Positions 1 to 7,934 of a DNA stretch of 64,000 nucleotides are shown piece after piece (position 1 is the first letter of the stretch; each line of letters opens with the position of its first letter). The stretch covers positions 1 to 64,000 of the forward strand of contig CAVWEY010000001.1 of NCBI GenBank assembly GCA_963754135.1. Reading direction: 5' to 3'. The notes below the pieces were generated by a model that did no database searches, was not told where the DNA came from, and was given only the letters and a program-made list of their open reading frames with translations. The DNA is from JAJFUI01 sp963754135. Lineage in GTDB: Bacteria; Planctomycetota; Planctomycetia; Pirellulales; Thermoguttaceae. Both the position numbers and the translations under genes were made by a program.

Positions 1-86
1 CGCCTGGCGGTATTCCGGGGTAACACCAGTTTTGGCAAAAATAGGATGAGGTCGGCAGTGGTGAGACGTTGCTTTGGAGCGCAATT

Positions 87-133
87 GAGAGGCACAAAGG
101 GAGAGGCACAAAGGGGACATTCTACTTTTCCCC
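87..133. repeat. short tandem and palindromic repeat in intergenic DNA
   Basis: The 14-mer gagaggcacaaagg occurs twice back to back (87-100 and 101-114). It runs into a weak inverted repeat in which aaagggga pairs with ttttcccc. The aaaggggaca core resembles the arm of the larger inverted repeat inside pduS near 32.46 kb. I see no gene in positions 1-196. Confidence 0.45.
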
Positions 134-196
134 ACCCCAGAATTAAAGCCGCCGGCTATCGGGCGGCCGGGTGCCTGGCTTGCGGCTGCGGCATCG

Positions 197-355
197 TTAG
201 CCGAAGAGCCTGTCGAAGTCGTTGTGAGAACCGATCCAGACCCAGACAACTGTATCGCCATCGCGCTCGCCGACCGCGCGGTATTGCTCATTGATCCGCA
301 CCGACCAGACCTGTTCGTAGCCGGCGAGCTTCTTGAAACGTAACGAGGATATCAA
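197..355 (-). pseudogene. truncated RelE/HigB-like toxin
   Basis: The 52-codon frame from a possible TTG start at 355 reads LRFKKLAGYEQVWSVRIN, then EQYRAVGERDGDTVVWVWIG, and ends SHNDFDRLFG. This matches the C-terminal half of RelE/HigB-like toxins: the HPSLxFKKL block, the W-S-V-R strand, the YRA strand and the WIGxHxxYDRL tail. The usual 30-35 N-terminal residues are absent, and upstream codons in this frame do not restore them. The TTG overlaps the stop of the antitoxin-like gene (TTGA), so coupled translation is possible. Decay is more likely than a mini-toxin, because the missing part contains the first helices of the fold. Confidence 0.6.
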
Positions 356-570
356 AGGCGATCCACGTCCATGGGCGTTGCGGGTTCGGCGGCGGATTGA
401 TGCAGGAAGACATCGAGCTTAGGACGTCGCCGGCCGGAGGCGATCAACTGCTCCCACCGCTCATCATCCTCTCGGGTCAGGAGGAATCGGGCGAAGTCGG
501 CGACCTCGGCGCGCTTCTCCTGAGGCAGCGACTCGCAAATTCTGACCAGTTCCTGGGTTTCCGTGCTCAT
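352..570 (-). CDS. VapB/DUF2281-like antitoxin
   Basis: A 72-residue acidic, helical protein. Its LPQEKRAEVADFARFLL segment is the typical core of DUF2281/VapB-like antitoxins that precede RelE or PIN toxins. The remainder (LDVFLHQSAAEPATP) is a flexible tail that would bind the toxin. The stop overlaps the toxin remnant at 197-355, which supports an antitoxin-toxin order. The tail probably no longer has a full-length partner, because the toxin has lost its N-terminal half. Family assignment is by motif only. Confidence 0.6.
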   Translation of the reverse strand: MSTETQELVRICESLPQEKRAEVADFARFLLTREDDERWEQLIASGRRRPKLDVFLHQSAAEPATPMDVDRL

Positions 571-642
571 AGCCTGATTGTAGCCGGTGGCCGCCCAGCG
601 GTCAAGCTCGCCACATTCACAGGCAAGGTAATCGGGACAGGT

Positions 643-1013
643 CTAATTAGCGGCCGCCACCAGCGTGGTGGTGGCGACGAAGCGGTGGGCGATGTTGTCG
701 ACCACAACGCCGAATCCTTCGATGGTGCGGACGCCGAGAAGGTTCAGATCGGTCGCCTCAGCGAAGACGACTTCATCGGTGGTCTCGAAACCCTCGGCCC
801 GCAGGATGGCATAGCCCACCTCGCGCTCGATCAGTTGCTTGGTGGCGGTCTGAAAAGGCGCTTGCGGCGGGGCTGGATGCCCACGTTCTTGAGCAGCTCC
901 GCCGGAAGCCACGTGAGCTCCGCGCCGGTATGCACCAACACTTCGATCGGCGGCGTGACCCGCTCTTCGTGCTGCGGATTGGACGCCACCACGTTGACTT
1001 TGAATAGGCTCAT
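643..1013 (-). pseudogene. retropepsin-like (clan AA) aspartic protease, frameshifted and with catalytic Asp lost
   Basis: The N-terminal part starts at ATG 1013 (MSLFKVNV) and contains VHTGAELTWLP. The C-terminal part, in another frame up to 643, contains QLIEREVGYAILRAEGFETT, the strand DLNLLGVRTIEGF and the tail VVDNIAHRF. Together they match the ~120-residue clan AA aspartic proteases that are common as single genes in bacteria. The frames switch near 870. The family's catalytic V-D-T-G is V-H-T-G here (codon CAT), one base from GAT. A frameshift together with loss of the catalytic residue points to true decay rather than only sequencing error. Confidence 0.7.
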
Positions 1014-1068
1014 ACGTCTCATTCTAGCCGGAGTTTGAACGCCCCGCAATGCTCTCCTGCGGGGCCGT

Positions 1069-2754
1069 CTAATGGCCCTGCTCGACAAGCCGCATCTCCT
1101 CGCCTGGAGCGACCACCAGCGATTCCTCCTGCTCTTGCCACCACTCGGCGGCCAGCGTGCGGTTCCAGCCGTCGGCCGACTGGCAGGCCGCCAACGCCTC
1201 TTCCAACTCGACCGCGGTCTGGAACCGGTCGGCCGGGTCTTTCGCCAGGCAACGCAGAATGACCCGCTCCAGATCGGCGGGAATCTCTGCACGGCGGGCC
1301 GACGGCGGAACGACCGCGTCGTGGGCGTGGGCGAAGATCACCTTGATCGGTTTGTCGCTCTCGAACGGTGGATGGCCGCAGAGCAAGTAGTAGCCCACCG
1401 CGCCCAGCGAATAGATGTCGCTCCGCGGGTCCGGCTGGGCCTCGCCGATAGCCTGCTCGGGCGACATGAACAACGGTAAGCCGGTAATCGTCCCCTCGGC
1501 GGTCAGATGAACCGGGTCTTCATCCATCACGGGCTTGACCAGTCCGAAATCCAAGAGCTTGGTCACGTCGTAGACGCCGCCGCGCTGGGCGGCGAAGATG
1601 TTGCCCGGCTTGATGTCGCGATGCACCAGGCCCGCGGCGTGGGCCTCGGCCAGGCCGTCGCATGCCTGCCGCAGCAGGTAGATCACCCGTCCCGGCGGCA
1701 GCGGGCCGAACTGCTCGACCAGTTCGCCCAAGTTCATGCCCGGCAGATATTCCATCACGTAGTAGAACGTGCCGTCCGAAGTGCAGCCGTAGTCGAAAAT
1801 CTCGACCGTGTTCCAGTGCGACAGTCTCGCGGTCGCCCGGACCTCGCGTTGGAAGCGGGCGACGACCTTCGGGTTGCCGGTCCGATCAGGCCGGATCAGC
1901 TTGATCACGCAGGGCCGCTTGAGCAACTGGTGCTCGGCCAGGTAGACCTCGCCCATCCCGCCGGCGCCGATCCGCCGGCCGAGCCGGTACTGGCCTAACT
2001 GGCGGGCGACGAAGGCCTCGCGCTCGAGCGCACCGATCACGCCGACGCCGAAAACGCCGCCGCCGCCCGCCACGCAGAACATCAGCACCAGCCCGGCCAA
2101 GAGGTCCATCGTCGCGTACCGGGCCACCAGCGGATTCCACCACATCATGCCCAGCAGCAGGGCCATCGGCAGGACACACATCGCGGCAATGGCCACGGCC
2201 GCCCGCGGCACCGTATTGGGAATGAACAGGGCGTAGGTGTAGATCAGCACCAGCCACAGACCCTCGGGAAAATCCAGTACGCCCTGGCGGCATGAAGCCA
2301 GGATGATTTCGTATTGCACGGCGGCGAAGAAGGCGGCCGGCAGACCGAAGATCACCCCTTCCGACGCCCGCAGCCACCAGCGGGACAGCCGGCAGCGGCG
2401 GCAGAGCGTGGCGGCCACCAGTCCCAACGTTGCCGTGCCGGCGACGTGGCAGCCGAACAGGAACACGTCAAGCGGCAGCGAAAAGTCGGCGCGGAAATAG
2501 TGCCGGGGCAGAAAGGCCGCAAAGCCCGCCAGCAGCAGCAGGGCGGCGATCCGCAGCCGCGACCGCAACAGGTCTTCAGTCTCGCGGGTAAGCTCGGGGC
2601 CAGGGCCTTCGACCAACCCGATGCACGGCCTGCCGGCCTCCGCCTTCGACATCGAGCCGCTGGAGGAAGGCCCGCCCGGGTCGATGGCCGGCATGGCCTC
2701 GACGGTCGGATCGCTGGGCAACACGGTGGTGGGCTTGGTCGGCGAATCGGTCAT
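1069..2754 (-). CDS. membrane-anchored serine/threonine protein kinase
   Basis: A PknB-type kinase of 561 residues from ATG 2754; an in-frame ATG at 2769 is the alternative start. Residues ~70-245 hold about six hydrophobic segments. The cytoplasmic kinase domain follows (~260-530). It has the glycine loop IGAGGMGEVY, the ATP-binding lysine in CVIKLIRPD, the catalytic HRDIKPGNIF, the Mg-binding DFGLVKP, and MSPEQ in the activation segment. All catalytic residues are present, so it should be active. Many planctomycete kinases place the kinase domain first and the membrane part last, so the membrane-first order here is less usual. It stands alone on the minus strand, 150 bases from the DUF1559 gene. 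Its substrate cannot be told. Confidence 0.93.
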   Translation of the reverse strand: MTDSPTKPTTVLPSDPTVEAMPAIDPGGPSSSGSMSKAEAGRPCIGLVEGPGPELTRETEDLLRSRLRIAALLLLAGFAAFLPRHYFRADFSLPLDVFLFGCHVAGTATLGLVAATLCRRCRLSRWWLRASEGVIFGLPAAFFAAVQYEIILASCRQGVLDFPEGLWLVLIYTYALFIPNTVPRAAVAIAAMCVLPMALLLGMMWWNPLVARYATMDLLAGLVLMFCVAGGGGVFGVGVIGALEREAFVARQLGQYRLGRRIGAGGMGEVYLAEHQLLKRPCVIKLIRPDRTGNPKVVARFQREVRATARLSHWNTVEIFDYGCTSDGTFYYVMEYLPGMNLGELVEQFGPLPPGRVIYLLRQACDGLAEAHAAGLVHRDIKPGNIFAAQRGGVYDVTKLLDFGLVKPVMDEDPVHLTAEGTITGLPLFMSPEQAIGEAQPDPRSDIYSLGAVGYYLLCGHPPFESDKPIKVIFAHAHDAVVPPSARRAEIPADLERVILRCLAKDPADRFQTAVELEEALAACQSADGWNRTLAAEWWQEQEESLVVAPGEEMRLVEQGH

Positions 2755-2904
2755 GCCTCCATCATACACGCAGTGGCCAGGGGAGGCGACCCGCTCCGCG
2801 GGCGTGCCCGCCCAACGGTGGGGTGGGGAAGCACAAGCCGGCGTGACCGTGGGAATTGCCCTATCTGGGCGAGAGGGCCTTTCCGCCCCGGTTCTCGCCC
2901 GCGT

Positions 2905-3939
2905 TCACAGGTTCTTGCCGTCGATCGGCAGGCCGTCATTGCGGTTGCCCAGCGCCCAGTGGGCTCCCAGGTCGATCGAGTAGCTCATCATGTGTACCGA
3001 GCCGTCGCAGAAGGCCATATTGAAGCCGACGGCGTGAGCGCTGCCGAAGTTTTCGCCATAGTCCAGGCCGGGGGTGTCCTGCATCGGCACGCACGCGTAA
3101 TTATAGCCCGGCTTGGTGCTGTCCGCTCCCGTCCAGCGGGAGATGTCCAGGTCGTCGCCGCTGAGTACCGGACCGTCGTCGTCACCGGTGTTGCCGTCGA
3201 AATAGTGGTCGGGATTGAGGTACTTCTCGCCCCCCAGGTACGTGCAACTCGTGCCGTCCGTGATGTCGATCATCTTGACTTGGCTGCGCTGGGCGACAAC
3301 GCCGGTGGTCGCCGTCATGTCCTGGAATCCGCAGCCCGACACCTGATTGATGCAAGGGTCCGCCGCCGCGTAGCTGCTGGGCCCCATCGTATAGCCGACC
3401 CAGACTGTTCCGCCGTTGGCCGCGTAGTCGCCTCGGTACCAGGGCGAGTTCACGAGCTGCGTATCGCCGCCGCCGGTGTAAACGAAGCCCGGATTACGGG
3501 CATAGAGCAGCGGTTGGCGGCGGGTGGGACAACTGAGCGCCTCCAGAGGAGTTCCGCACATTTGCCCCAGCTTGGTCCCCTTCGTTGTCGGGTCGTTGGC
3601 CAGACTGATGCCCGCCGCCAGGTCGTGCAGCGTCTGCTGCTCCATCCAGGGGAGGATATTGAAGAAGAAGCCGGCGGGCTGATGCCGGTCGAAGCCGCGG
3701 TCCGGGTCGCCGATCCACCAGTAGCCCCAGCCGCCGGTGGGCAGCCAGCCGATGATGTGCTCGTGGTCGAGCGCTGCCAGGCTCGCCTGTTTGAGGTGGT
3801 TCTGGCACTGGGCGATCCGCGCCGCCTCGCGGGCCGCCTGCACCGCCGGCAGCAACAAGGCGATGAGGATGCCGATGATCGTAATGACGACCAACAACTC
3901 GACCAGTGTAAAACCGAGTCTTTGCGAAGTACCTTTCAT
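2905..3939 (-). CDS. DUF1559 prepilin-like protein
   Basis: A 344-residue protein that starts MKGTSQRLGFTLVELLVVI, a type IV pilin/pseudopilin leader with cleavage expected after the glycine before FTLVE. A conserved helix ending LLPAVQAAREAAR follows, then the DUF1559 body. The C-terminal FCDGSVHMMSYSID carries the DG of the H-x9-DG signature typical of this planctomycete family. The longer upstream frame has no pilin features, so the start was placed at ATG 3939. Processing would need a prepilin peptidase, and one is encoded at 61520-62763. Members are highly multiplied in planctomycetes. They are thought to be surface or periplasmic pseudopilins, but their function is unproven. Confidence 0.95.
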   Translation of the reverse strand: MKGTSQRLGFTLVELLVVITIIGILIALLLPAVQAAREAARIAQCQNHLKQASLAALDHEHIIGWLPTGGWGYWWIGDPDRGFDRHQPAGFFFNILPWMEQQTLHDLAAGISLANDPTTKGTKLGQMCGTPLEALSCPTRRQPLLYARNPGFVYTGGGDTQLVNSPWYRGDYAANGGTVWVGYTMGPSSYAAADPCINQVSGCGFQDMTATTGVVAQRSQVKMIDITDGTSCTYLGGEKYLNPDHYFDGNTGDDDGPVLSGDDLDISRWTGADSTKPGYNYACVPMQDTPGLDYGENFGSAHAVGFNMAFCDGSVHMMSYSIDLGAHWALGNRNDGLPIDGKNL

Positions 3940-4124
3940 TTTGTCACCCGCAGAGTGTTTGAGGAAATCCGCCGGGGAGGACGCGAAGGACGCCCGGAAG
4001 GCATTAGCGACGTCTGGCTGCCTTCCGCCGGGGCGGCGGCGCAGCCGCCGCCCCGCGGGAGAATGACTCCCACTGCGTTCCTCCGCGTCCTCTGCGGGTT
4101 CCATTGTGGCGTCCGTTGCCTTGG

Positions 4125-4847
4125 TTATCTCCGCTTCCGCCAGGCGTAGCAGAGCAGCCCGACCAGGCCAGCCGCCAGCAGAGCCAACGTACCTGGCTCA
4201 GGAACTGTCGGAATGCTGACGGTGTCCAGGTTCGTCCAGCCCCACCCGCCGTTGTTCTGGTCGATCATGACGAGAGTCATGGTTTGGCCGATGTACTGCG
4301 CGGCTGGGGTGATGGTAACCTGCTGCCAAGTGGTGCCGGAGGTTGGTACGGTCGCGTGCGCGACGATGTTACCGCTGGCGTCGGCCAAGGCCAAGCCCGC
4401 CATGCCGCCCGACGACGAACTCGTTGGAATTGCCGCCAGCGTGCTCACCCAAGTGGAACCACCGCTTCCTCCCGCTAGATACGCCGTGATCGACCCGCTG
4501 CCGAGAACAAACGAGGGCGACTGGAGGGTCGTCGTGTGGTGGCTCATGTCCTGATAATCGCCTACGGGCATGGGCAGCTCTGTGACAAAATAGGTGCCTG
4601 ACTGGGCGACCATACCCGTATCAAGACCGCCGATGTCACCGGGCTTCGTCCAGTACGGGGGATGAGTGGACTCGGTGGGATTCGCGATCCCGTACGCTTG
4701 GGTCGAGTCGCCGGCCCAGCCGGCGATGGGGGCCCACCCCTGGAGCGTCCCGTCGTCCCAATTGTAGCTAATCGTGGTCGCCTGGGCCAAGATGCCAACA
4801 CCGACCGCAATCAACGCCACCAACAGACTTACGAACGTGCGAAACAT
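4125..4847 (-). CDS. PEP-CTERM sorted secreted protein
   Basis: A 240-residue protein with an N-terminal signal peptide (hydrophobic run FVSLLVALIAVGVGILAQA). It has a central beta-rich region beginning near NWDDGTLQGW, which looks like a carbohydrate-binding jelly-roll. The C-terminal PEP-CTERM signal is VPEPGTLALLAAGLVGLL followed by basic residues WRKRR. Such signals are recognised by exosortase, which is not in this window. The start at 4847 was chosen because a GAGGAGA ribosome-binding site lies about 7 bases upstream and the signal peptide begins there. Its position downstream of the sigma/FecR pair suggests a shared surface theme, but there is a 139-base gap and no proof of co-regulation. 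Confidence 0.9.
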   Translation of the reverse strand: MFRTFVSLLVALIAVGVGILAQATTISYNWDDGTLQGWAPIAGWAGDSTQAYGIANPTESTHPPYWTKPGDIGGLDTGMVAQSGTYFVTELPMPVGDYQDMSHHTTTLQSPSFVLGSGSITAYLAGGSGGSTWVSTLAAIPTSSSSGGMAGLALADASGNIVAHATVPTSGTTWQQVTITPAAQYIGQTMTLVMIDQNNGGWGWTNLDTVSIPTVPEPGTLALLAAGLVGLLCYAWRKRR

Positions 4848-4986
4848 GACAATTCTCCTCGCTGTGCCCGAGCATTGGAAACGCGGGGCGGCGGCGTCGG
4901 GCGATCCGCCGCTCCGTTGCCCCGGCCACACGGCCGAGGCAAGATGTTAAAACACGACTCAACTCGGTTACACTCACCCCTTCCTG

Positions 4987-6744
4987 TCACTTGTTGCCTC
5001 CTGCCGTTTTCGTTGTCCCGCCGGCTTCCTGCCTGCTCCTTCCGGGAACAACCGCCGCAGAATTCCCTTCCGCTGCGGCCGGCGAATGGCCCGCGCAAAC
5101 GAAAGAGCCTTCCAGCTCCACCAGCAGCGCCATGGCGCTCGCCGGGCGGTCCTTGTGGGCCGGATCGCCGTTGTACACGTCGATCTCCAAAATGTTCGCG
5201 CCTTCCACGAAACCCTTGACGGCGGCGAACCGCCGATACTCCGAGTGCGGCCCGCTCTGGCCCTCGGGCATCGGCACCGGCTGGCCGTTGAGCCGGATGG
5301 CCGCCACGCGGTCGTCCACGACGAACTGGCCTCGCAGAACGGCCGATCCCGGCAACATGTCCCTAAGCTCGAACGTGGTGCGGAAGGTGTAGGTCACGTT
5401 GTCGGGCAGCCAGGGGAGATTGTTGGCCGTGGAAATCCATTGCGACCGGCTGACATCGTTCGGCATGCAGGTCGGCCCGACGGCCGTTACCACGGCGGGC
5501 CGCGGCTCGAAGTGCGGGTCGTCCGTGCGGGCGATGATCTGCCAGTGCGGATCCTCGTCGCCTTCGTTCACCCGCTGGCCGGTGCTAAAGACCTTGATCG
5601 GCATCCGGCAGGGCATTTGCCGGGTGAAGCCGCCGGGGCGGGCCTCCTTCGCGGACAGGCGAATCACCCTCACCGCTCGGTCCTGGCCGGCTTCGACACG
5701 GGCCGACTCGTTCTCGCCGAGGGGAATCGGCTGGGCATCGGAGTCTTGGCCGCCGCCCGCCGCCCGCAACTCGACCTTGCCGCGGAAGACGTGCGACTGG
5801 GTGGCGCCCAAGGCATCGACTTCCACGCCGAACTCGGTACCCAAGTCGGTCACGACGGCGGTCGGAGTTCTCACAACGAATCTGGGATTTGGGATTAGGG
5901 ATTGGGGGTTAGAAGTAGTGGCTAGTGGATAGTGGCTAGTGGTTAGTGGAGAGTGTTCTGACCCCTGAGTTCTGACCTCTGACCTCTCTACTCTTGCCGT
6001 CAGTTTGCCGAGCGAGAGAAAGCCGCCGGCGGCGGAATCGACTTCATAGGTGCAAGGCCCCTGGAGAATGACCTTGGCCCCGCTGTCATAGGCGATTTCC
6101 ATCAACCCGGAGGCCAACGCATACTTGCCGCCCAAGGGGATGGCAGAGCCAGCGGGAGCAGGTCCGGTATCGGCCCAGCGGCAATCGGCCAGGGCGCTGA
6201 TCCGGCCGACCGTTTGCGGTTTCGGCTCCGGCTGCTTCTCATGCTGGATAACCGCCATCGATGGCGACCACGGCCCATTGATTGCGTAATCGTGGGACAC
6301 CTTGTAGAACCAAGCGCCGAGGATTGCCGCACCCGTCAGCACCGTGGCAACCGCGTATGAGAGCAGCCAACCGCCTAGTGAAGAGCCGATCGTGGATAGT
6401 GGATAGTGGATGGTGGGGGACGAGTCAATGATGATGGGGGGAATGAGAGCCTCGGGACTCGCGGCATCAAGTTGGTGCGGCAGTTCAACTGCCGCGCCAA
6501 CCCGTTCAACTGCCGCACCAACGGACTCGGAAGGATGAGGGACGAAGGATGAAGGATGAACGTCGCCCAGGCTGTCCAGCAGATTTGCCACCAGGGCCAT
6601 CTGGTGGATGTAGACGCGCCGGGCGTTGGGATCGTCGCGTAACAACGCTATCAAACGCTCGGCCTGCGCGTCGGTAATCGTGTCCTCGCGCAAGGCGGCG
6701 AGCAGTTCGCCCAATTCGCCAGCGGTGTCAGGACTTGCGGACAT
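4987..6744 (-). CDS. FecR-domain membrane protein, putative anti-sigma partner
   Basis: A 585-residue protein. The N-terminal ~60 residues (LREDTITDAQAERLIALL) match the short cytoplasmic region of planctomycete FecR proteins. One membrane helix follows at about 130-150 (GWLLSYAVATVLTGAAILGA). The FecR-type domain has the hallmark FVVRTPTAVVTDLGTEFGV and VFRGKVELRA. A lectin-like extracellular part completes the protein. The start overlaps the end of the sigma-factor gene by 17 bases, so the two are coupled. The linkers contain peptides encoded by repeats (residues around TTSHYPLATTSNP and VGAAVERVGAAVELP), which lengthen them without breaking the frame. The protein presumably controls the sigma factor in response to a surface signal. 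Confidence 0.88.
   Translation of the reverse strand: MSASPDTAGELGELLAALREDTITDAQAERLIALLRDDPNARRVYIHQMALVANLLDSLGDVHPSSFVPHPSESVGAAVERVGAAVELPHQLDAASPEALIPPIIIDSSPTIHYPLSTIGSSLGGWLLSYAVATVLTGAAILGAWFYKVSHDYAINGPWSPSMAVIQHEKQPEPKPQTVGRISALADCRWADTGPAPAGSAIPLGGKYALASGLMEIAYDSGAKVILQGPCTYEVDSAAGGFLSLGKLTARVERSEVRTQGSEHSPLTTSHYPLATTSNPQSLIPNPRFVVRTPTAVVTDLGTEFGVEVDALGATQSHVFRGKVELRAAGGGQDSDAQPIPLGENESARVEAGQDRAVRVIRLSAKEARPGGFTRQMPCRMPIKVFSTGQRVNEGDEDPHWQIIARTDDPHFEPRPAVVTAVGPTCMPNDVSRSQWISTANNLPWLPDNVTYTFRTTFELRDMLPGSAVLRGQFVVDDRVAAIRLNGQPVPMPEGQSGPHSEYRRFAAVKGFVEGANILEIDVYNGDPAHKDRPASAMALLVELEGSFVCAGHSPAAAEGNSAAVVPGRSRQEAGGTTKTAGGNK
5880..5990. repeat. short tandem repeat tract inserted in frame in the FecR gene
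   Basis: Successive blocks of near-perfect short tandem repeats occur here: gggatt-type 7-mers, then several copies of tagtgg with a variable spacer, then ctgacctctgacctct. The tract keeps the FecR reading frame. It encodes a low-complexity linker between the strand before the FecR motif and FVVRTPTA. Confidence 0.8.
6391..6420. repeat. gtggata tandem tract in the FecR gene
   Basis: Copies of gtggata/gtggat, related to part of the 5880-5990 tract, encode the PTIHYPLSTI segment just before the membrane helix of the FecR protein. Confidence 0.7.
6471..6560. repeat. palindromic gcggcagttcaactgccgc repeat plus gaaggat tandem tract
   Basis: Positions 6471-6501 form a palindrome around ggcagttcaactgcc. 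A second half-copy (ttcaactgccgcaccaac) follows at 6504-6521. Positions 6531-6560 are gaaggatga-type repeats. All are inside the FecR gene and in frame. Confidence 0.7.
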
Positions 6745-7279
6745 GCATCCCCTCGGAGCGGCTCTTGCGCTCGATACAATCTTGCAGCGTGCTGTGAATC
6801 CGCCGCATCGCCTTGTACATGCCTTCCACGGACCGGCCCACCGCCTCGGCCACCGACTTGATCGTCGCCCCGATTTCGTACCGGCGGCGGAGCAGGTCGC
6901 GGTCGGCCGGCGGCAGCTCGTTGACGCAATCCACCGTGGCGGACCGGGCGAAGTCGAGCTCCTCGCGCATGCTCTCCACGTCGCCGGCCACCGCGGCCAG
7001 CAGCCGCTCGTCGAACTTCACCCGGCAGCGGCGCTGCTTGGCGCGGTAGTTCCGCACCATGTTCTGCGCCACGCGGAACGCCCAGGCCGTGAAGTCGCTG
7101 CCGGGCCGGTACTCGGCGAACTTCCGCCACAGCACGATGCTCGTCTCCTGGAGCACGTCCTGGGCGTCGGCCACGTTCGGCAGCAGCGTGAGGATGTACG
7201 TGAACACCCGCCGCTCGTTGGCCATCAACAGCCGGACGAACTCCTCGACGTCGACGGTGGAACGATCTGGCTCCGGCAT
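6728..7279 (-). CDS. ECF-type RNA polymerase sigma factor
   Basis: A 183-residue sigma-70 factor with region 2 (YILTLLPNVADAQDVLQET, then AWAFRVAQNMVRNYRAKQ) and region 4 (LPPADRDLLRRRYEIGATI, then SVAEAVGRSVEGMYKAMRRI). It belongs to the planctomycete group found next to FecR proteins. The start was set at ATG 7279, because the longer frame upstream is not conserved-looking. Its last codons overlap the start of the FecR gene, so the two are made together. It would direct transcription of surface or cell-envelope genes. Confidence 0.93.
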   Translation of the reverse strand: MPEPDRSTVDVEEFVRLLMANERRVFTYILTLLPNVADAQDVLQETSIVLWRKFAEYRPGSDFTAWAFRVAQNMVRNYRAKQRRCRVKFDERLLAAVAGDVESMREELDFARSATVDCVNELPPADRDLLRRRYEIGATIKSVAEAVGRSVEGMYKAMRRIHSTLQDCIERKSRSEGMHVRKS

Positions 7280-7617
7280 GGAGATTATCCGCAGTGTTGG
7301 GCCGTAGAAGCGGCGTCCTGCCACTTCCTGCCCACAGACGATGGCAGCGACTCCGCTCCCACGACGCGGCAAGATGCCGCGTCTACTATCTAATGTTGCG
7401 CCGAAGCGCAGATTGGAGGGGGCAGACGGGCGAATTCTGCCCCCAACAGTTCCATTATTATGATCCGACCGCGTTTCGAGGCGGCGGGAAACTGCCGGAA
7501 AAGCGGCGGAAGGTGCTACCGAGCCCCGCCATTTGGAGGGCGGCGTTGGGGTCAGACCGTGATTAGTGATTAGCGGGTAACGCTTTCCATTTGCACAACA
7601 TGCAATTCCGCTAATCA
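7280..7617. other. intergenic region upstream of the sigma-factor gene
   Basis: I see no gene here. The right part carries the left arm of the 29-bp perfect inverted repeat described at 7548-7636. The left part should hold the promoter of the sigma/FecR operon, but no convincing -35/-10 pair was identified. Confidence 0.6.
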
Positions 7618-7636
7618 CTAATCACGGTCTGACCCC
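7548..7636. repeat. 29-bp perfect inverted repeat
   Basis: Arms 7548-7576 and 7608-7636 are perfect reverse complements (left arm begins ggggtcagaccgtgatta), separated by 31 bases. Each arm contains the tandem gattagtgattag. The right arm overlaps the end of the gene at 7618-7932 and supplies its last codons and stop. Confidence 0.9.
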
Positions 7637-7932
7637 AGCAGACCTTCAACCTCTTGGCGGAGGCGCTCCTCGATCGCCCGCTTGAACAGCATGGCCGCCA
7701 ACGGCAGGGTCACTTCCAGCCGGATCTTCCGCGGCTCGACCGCCACGGTTCCGCTCACGCCCATGCCCAGCGCGTGCAGGGAAAAGGAGAACGTGTGATC
7801 CTTCCACTCGTCGTGGAACTTGCTCACGTGCTGGCCATGCTCCACCTGCGCGGCGGCGAACTTCTCCTTCAGCCGCCGCACGGCTTCGTCTCGATCCAGG
7901 GCGTGCGGCACTTCCAATAGCAGTCGTGGCAT
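7618..7932 (-). CDS. polyhydroxyalkanoic acid system family protein
   Basis: A 104-residue protein matching the small PHA-system/granule-region family (PHA_gran_rgn): PHALDRDEAVRRLKEKFA near the N-terminus, a central WKDHTFSFSLHALGMGVSGT, and a late LPLAAMLFKRAIEERL. The family is a cytoplasmic alpha/beta protein found beside polyhydroxyalkanoate or unrelated genes, with no established activity. The last residues (GSDRD) and the stop come from the inverted-repeat arm, so the native C-terminus may have been replaced. It begins 2 bases after the TIM-barrel gene and is probably last in the operon starting at DoxX. Confidence 0.8.
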   Translation of the reverse strand: MPRLLLEVPHALDRDEAVRRLKEKFAAAQVEHGQHVSKFHDEWKDHTFSFSLHALGMGVSGTVAVEPRKIRLEVTLPLAAMLFKRAIEERLRQEVEGLLGSDRD

Positions 7933-7934
7933 GG

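Noticed and set aside
2314..4149. Long plus-strand open frame (611 codons)
   Set aside because: It is antisense to the kinase, DUF1559 and nearby genes, is very rich in Arg/Gly/His, and has no motif. High G+C makes such shadow frames long.
5880..5990. CRISPR array
   Set aside because: The units are 6-9 bases, lack unique spacers of regular length, and are inside a coding sequence.
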